Shown in pieces: positions 33,775 to 45,798 of a stretch of DNA of 64,000 nucleotides. A model generated the notes under the pieces. That model made no database searches. It was not told the origin of the DNA and saw nothing but the letters and a program-made list of their open reading frames with translations. The translations under genes were made by a program, and so were the position numbers. The DNA comes from Gymnothorax reevesii (lineage: Eukaryota > Chordata > Actinopteri > Anguilliformes > Muraenidae): the NCBI GenBank assembly GCA_029721435.1, contig CM056583.1, positions 54,663,620-54,727,619 on the forward strand, read 5' to 3'. Each line of letters starts with the position of its first letter. Position 1 is the first letter of the stretch.

Positions 33775-35705
33775 GACGATGGTCAGGTATGTGATTTTGT
33801 TGACGTAAAATCTACCTCCTTGTTTGACTGTGGGAAGACGCTATTGATTTAAACAACAAAATTGGTGATGCCTTCATTTCGGGGTTTCATCCAATGCTAA
33901 TGAATTTGTTCTATTTAGGAATTTGTTCACTTTCTGGCGGGTATTTGGAATTAGAGGAGCATCCAAAAATGCCGGTCACGTAATGTGATGATTCACGGAA
34001 TGCCAGGTGGCTGAAATTTCTTTGTAACTACGCAAGAAAAAAACCATCACACTATGTTGCGAGGAGATAAATAGTGTTGAAGCTCCAAACAGAAAAATTA
34101 CTTTCAATGTGTTTATTTAATTGTATTTGTTAAGAATATAAATGGGGTAGCTGATAGATGGAGCAGCATCACACATGGAACCCTCCAAAAAACAACATCA
34201 ATTTTTTTCTGCTTACACCTAAATTTGAATCTTTGTATGGAATAAAATCATCAAAGACTTATTTTCAAGTAGAAAATAAAGTTAATATGAAAGGAATGCC
34301 CTTAAGGTGTTAATAAGCCTTCTCTTTCAATGTACTCAAGAATGTCACAAAAATAAACTGAAAAATTGTTCCTAAATAAACATATTAAATGAGATAACTT
34401 GGTTTACGTGCGGGGCATAAAGTTATCTCTGTTATCTCTTTGGGATGTTTACTAAATACCTATCAGCTTAATTATGCATCTGACCGACTCATTCAGAACA
34501 AAAGAGGGGGGAAATTGGATGTATGCAAACCTACCCTTTTGCTCAGACAGACCCATAAAGTAAACTATAGGAGAGGTGTAATGCTAAATATGAGCACTCC
34601 TTAACAGATTCTTGTCCTGACATAAAATGATTATAATGTAATGAACTGAAGATGGCAAATGCAATATGCCATTTTAATCACTACAAAAAAAAGTGATTAG
34701 CTTTGTACGTGACTGTCTTTGTGGTTTGATATCTTCTAATTCCAAAATCATATGCCATAGAAATCAAAATCAGCTACATTACCGATCACTTTTACTCCTC
34801 GATTAAAATTGACTATGTGCAACTTAAAGGTTCTTGAACTGGGCTATGAATATTGGAAAAACAGTTTCTGCGTAGCCAGAGAAGGGCACATTATTGAGTG
34901 GTTTGATGAGGACCTCAACATAAACTAATGCTGCACCTAATTACTTTAGCATGGAGAATCCCCCTTGCTAAAATTATAGGGAAGAAAAACCTTGAGCTGT
35001 CGACTAAGTTTTTCAGTAACATAATTACAAAAGCAAACTGTGGAATCTCATTGGTTTCTGAACACATGCGGAATTTTGTGAAATGGTCATGGAAGGTATT
35101 AAGTGGTTCACTCTCTTTGAAATCATTGCCGATCACCATGTTTCAGCTTTCAGAAAAAGAAACGTTGCACTTAGCTTCCTTCAATGCTGAATACTTATTT
35201 AATTTTCCGGCAAAAGTGAGCCCGGAATCAGTTCAGCCCCAGTGGAAACGATCTGACAAATACTCTTAACATGGCGTAACATATGTGTTCTTGTATCCCT
35301 GACTCTATCCTCCTCCATATCCTATTAGTGTCCACACCATTGCAGCTCTCCTTTTTACCATTACAAGGCACAATATCCAAGCCCCAAATTTAAAAAAAGT
35401 TTTGTAGTTTTGCTAATTCTTTGTCTTAAAAATATTCAGGGAAGCTTCTATCTCTGCTGTGATATTTAACACGGGAAAACAGCTAAATCTTCATGATAGA
35501 CCCATCAGTACCTACGTAATGACACACCATTATCCTTTATATTGCATTAAAGTAAATGTAGGCCTATTCAAAAGTTAAGGTAGCCAGGTTAACTTAAATG
35601 TCAGGCACTGCCTTTGATCCATGGCCTCTTGAATAGGAATTCTTTTCCTTGGAGTGCTTTTTCATTTTGGTAGTAATACAAAACTATGACAGCTTTCAGA
35701 CTTAA
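33775..35705. other. Non-coding, no feature recognised
   Basis: AT-rich DNA. The 113-codon frame at 34928-35269 is overlapped by a 74-codon antisense frame and shows no domain, so I do not call it a gene. Confidence 0.4.
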
Positions 35706-35708
35706 TTA

Positions 35709-38700
35709 GGGCCCGAGCACCGACTGGTGCGAGGAACCTGTTGTTTTTGATGGGATTTTTATTATTAGGGCCCGAGCACCGACCGGTGCCAGGGCCCGGA
35801 ACGGGTCCTGGCACCGAAGGTGCGAGGAACCTATTGTTTTTGATGGGATTTTTATTATTCTTCTTCTTCTTCTTCTTCTTCTTTTTATTCTGCTGCGAGA
35901 ACGCATTTTTGAGGGCTTTGCCATGCACGAAAACTCACAAAAATTTGCCCACACGGCAGTCGTCGTGAAAATTGCAAAGTATTATTATTTTTGTGCTTAA
36001 ACATGCCCCGGTGGCTCTATAGCGCCGCCAAACACGCGGCCATTTTGGAACGCACTTGCTCGGATTCTCACAAAATTTTATAGAGTCATAGGAGTCATCA
36101 AAAATTTTTTTGCAAATTTTTTTGAAATTTTTTTGCCTCACAGGAAGTGAGCTATGAGCCATTTCCTGCGTTTTTTCAGATTTTACGAACACATTTTTGA
36201 GGGTTTTATCATACTCGAAAACTCACCAAACTTGGCTCATAGACTAGAAATATTACGTTCTTTGATTCAATATCTCATTTGGCACTAAGTGTGACATGGT
36301 AGCTCTATAGCGCCCCCTAATACATAATTGCATTTTTGAGGACCTCAGCATGCTTGAAAACTCACAAAACTTTGCAAACATATTAAGCTGGTCTTACTTT
36401 TTATTAAGATTTAGGGTTTACAGATGGATGTGGCAAAATTGCATTACAGCGCCACCTAGAAAATTTCAATGAAGCAGCCCTCGCAGCGTGTTTGACCTAC
36501 ATGTACAAAATTCGGTGGACATGTGTACTATGCCAAGACCTAAAAAAAAGTCTCTAGGTGCCATTACCTAGACTCCACAGGAAGTCCGCCATTTTTAATT
36601 GAATTTGCAAATTTTTTAAATTTTTTGCCATGCACAGGCTTCGTACTTTAACGAACTCCTCCTAGAGATTTTATCCGATCAACTTAAAATTGTGAATTTA
36701 ACATCTTAAGACCTTCTCAATGTTAAATTGCAAAGCTTTTTTGGATTCATCGAACTTTGTATCCGTGGCGTCGCGGCGAATTTCGATGTTCCGCCATGAA
36801 ACAGGAAGTTGGTTTTACGCGCACATGCTTTTGGAAATATGCGCAAAACTTTACAGGCTTTATAGGAGTCTACTTCCAAGTAGACCTATATGTTGATATT
36901 AGATTGGGTGTGGTCAGGTGGCTCCACAGCGCCCTCTTGAAACGGCCATGTTGAGATAAAAGTGCTTGAATGTTCATGAAATTTGGTGTGATAATTGCTT
37001 TGTTCATGTCGGGTTACATTGATTTTTTTGAAATTTTTTGGCTAAACAGGAAGTGAGCTATGCGCCATTTCCTGCGTTTTTCCAAATTTTATAAACACAT
37101 GTTTGGATGCTTAAGAATACTCGAAATCTTGTAAAAAGTTGCACAAATTATAATTGTTATATTATCTTCAATTTTATATATCAATTTGCACTAAATTTGG
37201 CACAATGGCTCTATAGCGCCCCCAATCAGATTTTTAAAAGAATTGCCATTTTGAGGGTCTCAGCATGTTCTAAAACTCACAAAATTTTGTAAATGTATAA
37301 AGACCATCATTCGTATTACTCTGACAAAAAACTTATATATAGACATGGCAAAAATGTCACTATAGCGCCCCCTGGAAAATTTTAAATAAGCAGCCCTCGC
37401 AGCCTGGTAAACCTACATGTATGAAATTCGGTAGACATGTGGAATATGCCGAGACCTACAAAAAAGTCTCTTGGTGCCATGACCTAGACTCAACAGGAAG
37501 TCCGCCATTTTTAATTGAAATTGCAAATTTTTTGGATTTTTTTTGCCATTCACAGGTGTCGTACTTTAACGAACTCCTCCTAGAGATTTTATCCGATCAA
37601 CTTAAAATTTGGCATATAATATCAAAAAACCTTGCTGACGTTAAATTGCGAAGCTTTTTTGATTTCATCGAACGATGCATCCGTGGCGTCATGGCGAATT
37701 TTGATGTCCTGCCATGAAACAGGAAGTTGCTTTCAATTCCACATACTTTGTGGGATTTGACTGAAACTTTCCAAGCTTGATAAAATTGTCCGCCCAAGTA
37801 TAGATATATGCTTATTTTATATCGAGAGGTGCCAGGTGGCTCTAAAGCGCCCTCTAGATATGGCCATGTTCAGATAAAAGTGCTTGAAAGTTCATGAAAT
37901 TTGGTATGATCATTGCATTAGTCATTCTCCGCAATTGTTGATTTTTTAAATTTTTTTGCCAAACAGGAAGAGAGCTATGAGCTATTTCCTGCGTTTTTCC
38001 AAATTTTACGAACACACGTTTTAAGGCCTTAGAATGCTCCAAAACTTGCAAAACCATCCAAAAATTAGAACTGTCTTCTTCTCTTCAATACATCCATCAA
38101 ATGGTACTAAATGGGGCATAATGGCTCTATAGCGGCCCCAATAATATTTATAAAAGAATTGCTCTTTTGAAAGACTAAACATGCTGGAAAATTTACAAAA
38201 ATCAAAACACTCATGGAGCCCCGTATTACGATTACTGTGTTGTAGATTTTGTGCACAGGCAAGTCAAAATGGTACCATAGCGCCCTCCAGAAAATTTTTG
38301 CACTCCCATCAGGAAACCACATTGTACGCGGTCCAGCTGTGTCCAATGGCTCTGAATGGACACCTGCAGCCATCAAGATCTTGCTGCCACCCCAATGTGC
38401 ACAGGGGGGGCGAGGGCCCTTTCAACGCTGCTTGCAGCTTTAATTATTATTATTATTATTATTAGGGCCCGAGCACCGACCGGTGCCAGGAACCTATTGT
38501 TTTTGATGGGATTTTTATTTTTCTTCTTCTTCTTTTTATTCTGCTGCGAGAACGCATTTTTGAGGGCTTTGCCATGCAAGAAAACTCACAAAAATTTGCC
38601 CACACGTCAGTCGTGGTGAAAATTGCAAAGTATTATTATTTTTGTGCTTGGACATGCCCCGGTGGCTCTATAGCGCCACCAAACACGAGGCCATTTTGGA

Positions 38701-41700
38701 ACGCACTTGCTCGGATTCTCACGAAATTTTATAGAGTCATAGTAGTCATCATAAATTTTTTTGTAAATTTTTTTAAAATTTTTTTGCCTCACAGGAAGTG
38801 AGCTATGAGCCATTTCCTGCGTTTTTTTAGATTTTACGAACACATTTTTGAGGGTTTTATCATACTCAAAAACTCACCAGACTTGGCTCATGGACTAGAA
38901 ATAATACGTTCTTTGATTCAATATCTCATTTGGCACTAAGTGTGACATGGTAGCTCAATAGCGCCCCCTAATACATAATTGCATTTTTGAGGGCTTCAGC
39001 ATGCTCGAAAACTCACAAAACTTTGCAAACATATTAAGCAGGTCTTACTTTTAACTAGGATTTAGGGTTTACAGATGGATGTGGCAAAATTGCATGACAG
39101 CGCCACCTAGAAAATTTCAATGAAGCAGCCCTCGCAGCGTGTTTGACCTACATGTACAAAATTCGGTGGACATGTGTACTATGCCAAGACCTAAAAAAAA
39201 GTCTCTAGGTGCCATGACCTAGACTCAACAGGAAGTCCGCCATTTTTAATTGAATTTGCAAATTTTTTAAATTTTTTGCCATTCACAGGCTTCGTACTTT
39301 AACAAACTCCTCCTAGAGATTTTATCCGATCAACTTAAAATTTTGAATTTAACATCTTAAGACCTTGTCGATGTTAAATTGCGAAGCTTTTTTGGATTCA
39401 TCGAACTTTGTGTCCGTGGCGTCGCGGCAAATTTCGATGTTCCGCCATGAAACAGGAAGTTGGTTTTACGCGCACATGCTTTGTGAAATTTGCGCGAAAC
39501 TTTACAGACTTTATAGGAGTCCACTTCCAAGTAGACCTATATGTTGATATTAGATTGGGTGTGGTCAGGTGGCTCCACAGCGCCCTCTTGAAACGGCCAT
39601 GTTGAGATAAAAGTGCTTGAATGTTCATGAAATTTGGTGTGATCATTGCATTGTTCATGTCGAGTTATTTTAATTTTTTTGAAATTTTTTGGCCAAACAG
39701 GAAGTGAGCTATGCGCCATTTCCTGCGTTTTTCCAAATTTTATAAACACATGTTTGGATGCTTTAGAATACTCGAAATCTTGCAAAAAGTTGCACAAATT
39801 ATAATTGTCTTATTATTTTCAATTTTATATGTCAATTTACACTAAATTTGGCACAATGGCTCTATAGCGCCCCAATCAGATTTTTCAAAGAATTGCCATT
39901 TTGAGGGTCTCAGCATGTTCTAAAACTCACAAAATTTTGTAAATGTATAAAGACCATCATTCGTATTACTCTGACAAAAAACTTATATATATACATGGCA
40001 AAAATGTCACTATAGCGCCCCCTGGAAAATTTTAAATAAGCAGCCCTCGCAGCCTGGTAAACCTACATGTATGAAATTCGGTAGACATGTGGAATATGCC
40101 GAGACCTACAAAAAATTCTCTTGGTGCCATGACCTACACTCAACAGGAAGTCTACCATTTTTAATTGAAATTGCAACTTTTTTGGATTGTTGGCCATTCA
40201 CAGGTGTCGTACTTTAACGAACTCCTCCTAGAGATTTTATCTGATCAACTTAAAATTTGGCCTATAACATTGAAAGACGTCGTCGATGTTAAATTGCAAA
40301 GCTTTTTTGGATTCATCGAACTTTGTATCCGTGGCGTCGCGGCGAATTTCGATGTTCCGCCATGAAAATGGAAGTTTATTTTATGAGCATATGCTTTGGG
40401 AGATTTACATGAAACTTTACAGGCTTAATGATAGTCTAATTCCAAATATACCTATATGTTGATATTGGAGTGGGTGTGGTCAGGTGGCTCTACAGCGCCC
40501 TCTTGACACGGCCATGTTGATATAAAAGTGCTTGAATGTTCATGAAATTTGGTCAGATCATTGCATTTGGTTTTCTGGGCTGTGCTGATTTTTTTGAAAT
40601 TTTTCGGCCAAACAGGAAGTGAGCTATGAGTCATTTCCTGCGTTATTCCAAATTTTATGAACACACATTTGAAGGCCTTAGCATACTCGAAACCTTGCAA
40701 AACTTAGCTAAAATTTTAATTGTCACATTGTCTTCAATTTGAAACAAAAATTGGCAGTAAATGAGGCATCATGGCTCTATAGCGCCCCCAATGCAATTTT
40801 TAAAAGAATTACCCTTTTGAGGGTTTCAGCATGCTCAAAAACTCACAAAATTTTGTACAATTTTAAAGACCATCATTCCTATTATACTGATAAAAAATTT
40901 ACAAATAGGCGTGGCAAAAATGGCATTATAGCGCCCCCTGGAAAATTTCAAATAAGCAGCCCTCGCAGCCCGATAAACCCACATGTATGAAATTCAGTAG
41001 ACATGTGGAATATGCCGAGACCTACAAAAAAGTCTCTTGGTGCCATGACCTAGACCCAACAGGAAGGCTGCCATTTTTAATTGAAATTGCAACTTTTTAA
41101 AATTTTTTTTGCCATTCACAGGTGTCGTACTTTAACGAACTCCTCCTAGAGATTTTATCCGATCAACTTAAAATTTGGCATATAATATCTAAAAACCTTG
41201 CTGACGTTAAATTGCGAAGCTTTTTTGATTTCATCGAACGATGCATCTGTGGCGTCACAGCGAATTTTGATGTCCTGCCATGAAACAGGAAGTTGCTTTC
41301 AATTCCACATACTTTGTGGGATTTGCCTGAAACTTTCCAAGCTTGATAAAATTGTCCGCCCAAGTATAGATATATGCTTATTTTATATCGAGAGGTACCA
41401 GGTGGCTCCATAGCGCCCTCTAGATATGGCCATGTTCAGATAAAAGTGCTTGAAAGTTCATGAAATTTGGTATGATCATTGCATTAGTCATTCTTCGCAA
41501 TTGTTAATTTTTTTACATTATTTTGCCGAACAGGAAGAGAGCTATGAGCTATTTCCTGCGTTTTTCCAAATTTTACGAACACACGTTTTAAGGCCTTAGA
41601 ATGCTCCAAAACTTGCAAAACCATCCAAAAATTAGAACTGTCTTATTCTCTTCAATACATCCATCAATTGGCACTAAATGGGGCATAATGGCTCTATAGC

Positions 41701-42009
41701 GCCCCCAATAATATTTATAAAAGAATTGCTCTTTTGAAAGTCTAAACATGCTGGAAAATTTACAAAAATCGAAACACTCATGGAGCCCTGTATTACGATT
41801 ACTGTGTTGTAGATTTTGTGCACAGGCAAGTCAAAATGGTATCATAGCGCCCTCCAGAAAATTTTTGCACTCCCATCAGGAAACCACATTGTACGCGGTC
41901 CAGCTGTGTCCAATGGCTCTGAATGGACACCTGCAGCCATCAAGATCTTGCTGCCACCCCAATGTGCACAGGGGGGCGAGGGCCCTTTCAACGCTGCTTG
42001 CAGCTTTAA
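35709..42009 (+). repeat. Two-copy compound repeat with AGCGCC-box lattice
   Basis: An extra head sits at 35709-35766. Copy 1 spans about 35767-38463 and copy 2 about 38465-42009, joined by an ATT simple repeat. Each copy starts GGGCCCGAGCACCG, then AACCTATTGTTTTTGATGGG, then a CTT-rich tract, and ends GAGGGCCCTTTCAACGCTGC then TTGCAGCTTTAAT. Inside are about 910-bp modules: three in copy 1, four in copy 2. Each module has three AGCGCC boxes spaced about 287, 148 and 480 bp. I recognise the sequence as a fish repeat but know no coding product or class for it. Frames of 60-98 codons recur in both copies only because the DNA is repeated. Confidence 0.9.
35785..35815 (+). other. GC-rich hairpin in repeat head
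   Basis: A 14-bp arm starting GGTGCCAGGGCCCG (35785-35798) pairs with 35802-35815 with one mismatch around a 3-nt loop. Copy 2 keeps only a short form of this head, GCACCGACCGGTGC. A cruciform or RNA hairpin is possible. Confidence 0.85.
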
Positions 42010-42782
42010 TTTTTATTATTTTTTCTTCATCTTGAGGAACCATATATCTTTCACCCCTGAAAAATACACTTAAAATCCAGTCCATGCCTATTTGTAATAA
42101 TGCCTTGTCTTGAGGTCAACCACTTAAAATAGCTTTTCATGTGAAAACCTCTGCAAAAATTAATTAACATTTAAAAATGCATTCTATTTTTATCTTTTTC
42201 CTCCTGTTCCAAACACTCAGTTCACCCACTGAAATGGTATTAATCTGCAAGACCTCATGGCACTTAAAATTAAAATGATTTATTCAAAGAATTGTAAAGA
42301 ATGCATCCAAACCTGAATATCCTTTTTTTAATGTGCAGGTAATATGTTCTCTGCAGTTATTTTCCCCCCTATTTTCTCCAATGATATCTGGAGAACAACT
42401 TGCGTGGAAACTAAGGGAACAAAATTCAATGAAGGTTTTATTAAATTAAAAATGGAACAGGAGTCATTTTATGTCTATGTAGTAATCAAGCAATTAATGA
42501 GCATCTGACATTTTATCATGGTTAAGGTGCTTTGTTAGCAGTGAAACCCCCTTAACTGTGATAAAATCACAGTGACCCACGGCCATGTTTGTAACTACGG
42601 CTTATGTTATGAGGGAAAGACAAATTAATACACCAACATTTAATAATTATTGGCAGTAGTAATCTATTCTAATTAATCAAAATGAAATAATTCCATTAAG
42701 AAATTATGTTTGTTGTAGGCTAGGATACACAGCAGTTGCCTAGCAGCAATGCAACTGAACCTTACAACCACAAAAAAAGTTG

Positions 42783-43072
42783 GGACGGTATGAGGAATCA
42801 TTTTCACAAACAAATTTGCCACCACAAAATCGTGACCTTAAACACATTAAAAGTTATTGGGATTTGCTCAAGAAAGACCACAGTGGTTCAACCATTATGT
42901 TGAGAAGGCAAGATCTCGGCCAAAAATTATGGCATTTCTGATCTAAAATAAATGTTCTGGCATTGCATATAGATGTTAAAACAATGACAAGAAGAATATG
43001 CACTGTAATCAAAGCTACAGGGGTTCCAACTAAATATTTCAGTGTACGACTTTTTTGGCTGGGCAGTGTATT
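42783..43072 (+). mobile_element. Tc1-like 3' fragment with terminal repeat
   Basis: The right edge TTTTTTGGCTGGGCAGTGTA matches the inverted terminus of a common fish Tc1 family. The preceding plus-strand sequence reads like a degraded transposase C-terminus (YWDLLKKDHSG, TRRICTVIKATGVPTKYFSV). Only this end is present; a short AAAAAGTTGGGACGG word just upstream at about 42774 may come from another Tc1-type end. Confidence 0.6.
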
Positions 43073-45300
43073 TTAGAGGCAATTTTTGTTGTATTGGTTG
43101 AAATTCTCCATCAAATTTCATTTCACTTTGTGGGCTGATAGGTACTCCAGATACTGAAACGTATGCACACAATCATACACATATTTTCATAATAGGTGCC
43201 CTTAAACATTTAAAACATATGGTTTGCACCAAGGGCGCAAATTTCCCTTAGACATTGGGGGGGACACATTTAGCGGGGGGTTACCATTTTTATGCATCAG
43301 TTTACTAGGAAAATAGGCCTATATTTTATTATATGTAAAAGAAAAACAACATTCAGCTAGGCTAGCCAAGTAAATACTGTATCCTCGAACAGTGGCATGA
43401 ATTCCATTAGCGGCTGGGTCTCTTATAGTGGCCATTGTTGGCCGAAGCAAATAAAAGCCAGTCTAATATAGGCCCGGGACTTTTATTGAATGTACCATTG
43501 TACAAAAAAATGTCTATTGCTGAAACAAGGCTAAGTTACCATATGAGGAGAAACAAGAGCACTCTTACCTACAGTGATGAAAAAGTGCAATGGTCACTAT
43601 CCTCCTCATCCAAAATAATAATCCACAATGTTAATCTTTATCAGCATCAACTGTCTTGTAGGCCCTCTCCTTGCAATGATGTCCTTCAATCTGACAGTCT
43701 AGCCCAGATTTATCTTTTTGCGATCATAAGGGAATCAATGAATGCACTTTCAAAGTGATGCACAATTAAATGTCCTAATAGGCAAATAATAAGACTATCA
43801 TTAGGTATTTAAGATATTTATTTTCTTTGTTGAACTTAATGTACACAAAAAATTAACCACCATTCTGTTAAAAAAAAATCTCTCTCTCTCTCTCTGCGGG
43901 TGTACAAGGCCAAACAATCCATAGATCCTCTTCACTCATGTTATGGCCCCAATTTGTTATTACATTTACCACAACAGCAACAGCAAGGGATGACAGACAC
44001 AATTTAAAACTTAAACACATTTAATTAAACAGACAATAACAACTAACTAACCTAAAGACCAAGATTGAATTATGTACAAAACATAAATATTTACAATCCC
44101 TTTTCGTGGGGGGGGGTGGCTTGGTGATGTCCTGGATGATGAAAATGCTCAAACACAGGCAAAGAAATCCACAAAAGAAACGTCACAGGTCTTGAACAGA
44201 ATGGCAGGTCTGGTCATCTTCTTGCAATTTCTCCTACTACTTTACTGTCTCAATTCTTTTCCTTATATACTCTTTTGCAGACCCCACCCACATTTAGACC
44301 TCTTTTTTTAAATTTTCTGAGACTTGCCCCAGACATGTCCAGGACATGTCTAAACATGACTCCAGTCTGAGCTTAACAAAAAAAAGGTAAATACTGCCAT
44401 CTAGTGGCTTATATTCACATTACACTCACAAAACACAAAATTATGATCTAAATAAGAACATTCAAATACAAATAATAAACATTATGACTTAGACCTTGTT
44501 AACTCTCAAATATAAATAATAAACAATCCACTCTGTCTGTCAACCTTCCATTCACTGATAACTAGAAAGGTGCTTTTCCAAAGGAATGTTGCGGTACTGA
44601 ATTGCTTAAGTTTTGCTCAAAATAGGAACAGTCAGAAGGTCCTGATCATTATAAGCTAGAACTGCTTACTTATAAAACAGACCTAACAATTCAACTACCA
44701 ATGAATGAGCACGAGTATGCCTGTGATAACATAGATTGAATATGAAAATAAGCCGAAGTGATACCGCTTCTCTGAATAGACAAGCTAAGCTGTCAGTGTG
44801 CTGCTGTTAGCCACTGAAAATAGAGCTAAGTGGCTATTCTTCACTTTGTAAAACAATCCATGACAGTGCGCTATGGTAGCCTGGAAAGTTTCTTAGCCTT
44901 TTGGACTCGTGCGGTGCTGGTGCAGTTGTTTTTCTTATTCCGCGATTCTGTGTGCGCAAAAGAAAGAATAATAACAAAAAAAAAAGTCGTCGGAGACTGT
45001 TTTAGATGTCATTAGATCCCCATTGGGATGAAGTGGAAAGGACGATGCATCATGAATATTGGGCCAAAAAAACCGCTGCTTGAATATTGTGATGTTATGG
45101 TGATTGCATGCACTGCAGTATTCAGGCTGTGCTGGACGGAGAAATGGGTCCAACTGTACTCAAATTAGATAAATGCACCAGAAACAGTTGACTCTGATAG
45201 TATATATTTACTGAATGGTTTGCGTGTATTTAAATTTCTTAATAAAATTTTACAAATGGAATATAAAGCTGTCTGAGAAGCGGCTATAATATACTTTTTG
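43073..45300. other. Non-coding; TC microsatellite
   Basis: A GGGCGCAAATTTCCC word followed by a G-rich run at about 43228-43280 resembles a transposon end seen in fish, but no partner end was found. A TC microsatellite lies at 43879-43895. The 107-codon frame at 43435-43758 has no recognisable domain. Confidence 0.4.
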
Positions 45301-45327
45301 TAAGAGGAACTGGTTCAGACTGGAAAC

Positions 45328-45412
45328 TGACGTCAGCATCTACTGCGTCAGTAAGTATACACCGATCAGAGAGCAGCAACAACACAAAACTTCATATACC
45401 GGTGTATATAAG
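45328..45412 (+). promoter_or_regulatory. Candidate Pol II promoter: CRE plus TATA box
   Basis: A perfect palindromic cAMP-response element TGACGTCA (45328-45335) is followed by TGCGTCAG (45344-45351) and a TATATAAG box (45405-45412), with 69 bp between CRE and TATA box. A start site would be expected near 45435-45445. No coding sequence was recognised downstream; a transcript would enter the minisatellite 0.4 kb away. It could be a gene promoter, an LTR remnant or chance. Confidence 0.33.
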
Positions 45413-45798
45413 CGCAGTCAAGCTCACTCACTTCTACTGCTTGATTTGAAAAGTGTTTTAGCTTTTTGCCTCCACCCCAGCCTCCACCTGCTTGGCTCTG
45501 CTCTGTCTGACATTCGAATGATTCAGAAGTTCTACTCCCTGCCTAATTTGTATTCATTTTGCATATCAACACCTTGCAGATAGGGAGCACCTCCAGGGTT
45601 AACCTTCTGTCAAAGTTTCAGCATCTTCATGTCATTAATTTTTTAACCTAAATACGTGAGTTTACCTGTTTGAAGTTCATTATTACAGACTATAACTTCA
45701 GAAAGGACTTGTAAGATGAGTCTTGTAAGACTTGTAAGACTGTCCTGCTGGCAGTCGGATGAGAAGTATAATGGTCCATTTGTGTTCTGTGGACAGAC

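Noticed and set aside
38181..38465. 94-codon frame, repeated nearly identically at 41748-42035
   Set aside because: The two frames are similar because the underlying repeat is duplicated. Small frameshifts near the G run differ between copies, and no domain is visible.
43225..43290. hAT- or Harbinger-like transposon end
   Set aside because: A GGGCGCAAATTTCCC-like start was noted, but no inverted partner end or target duplication was found.
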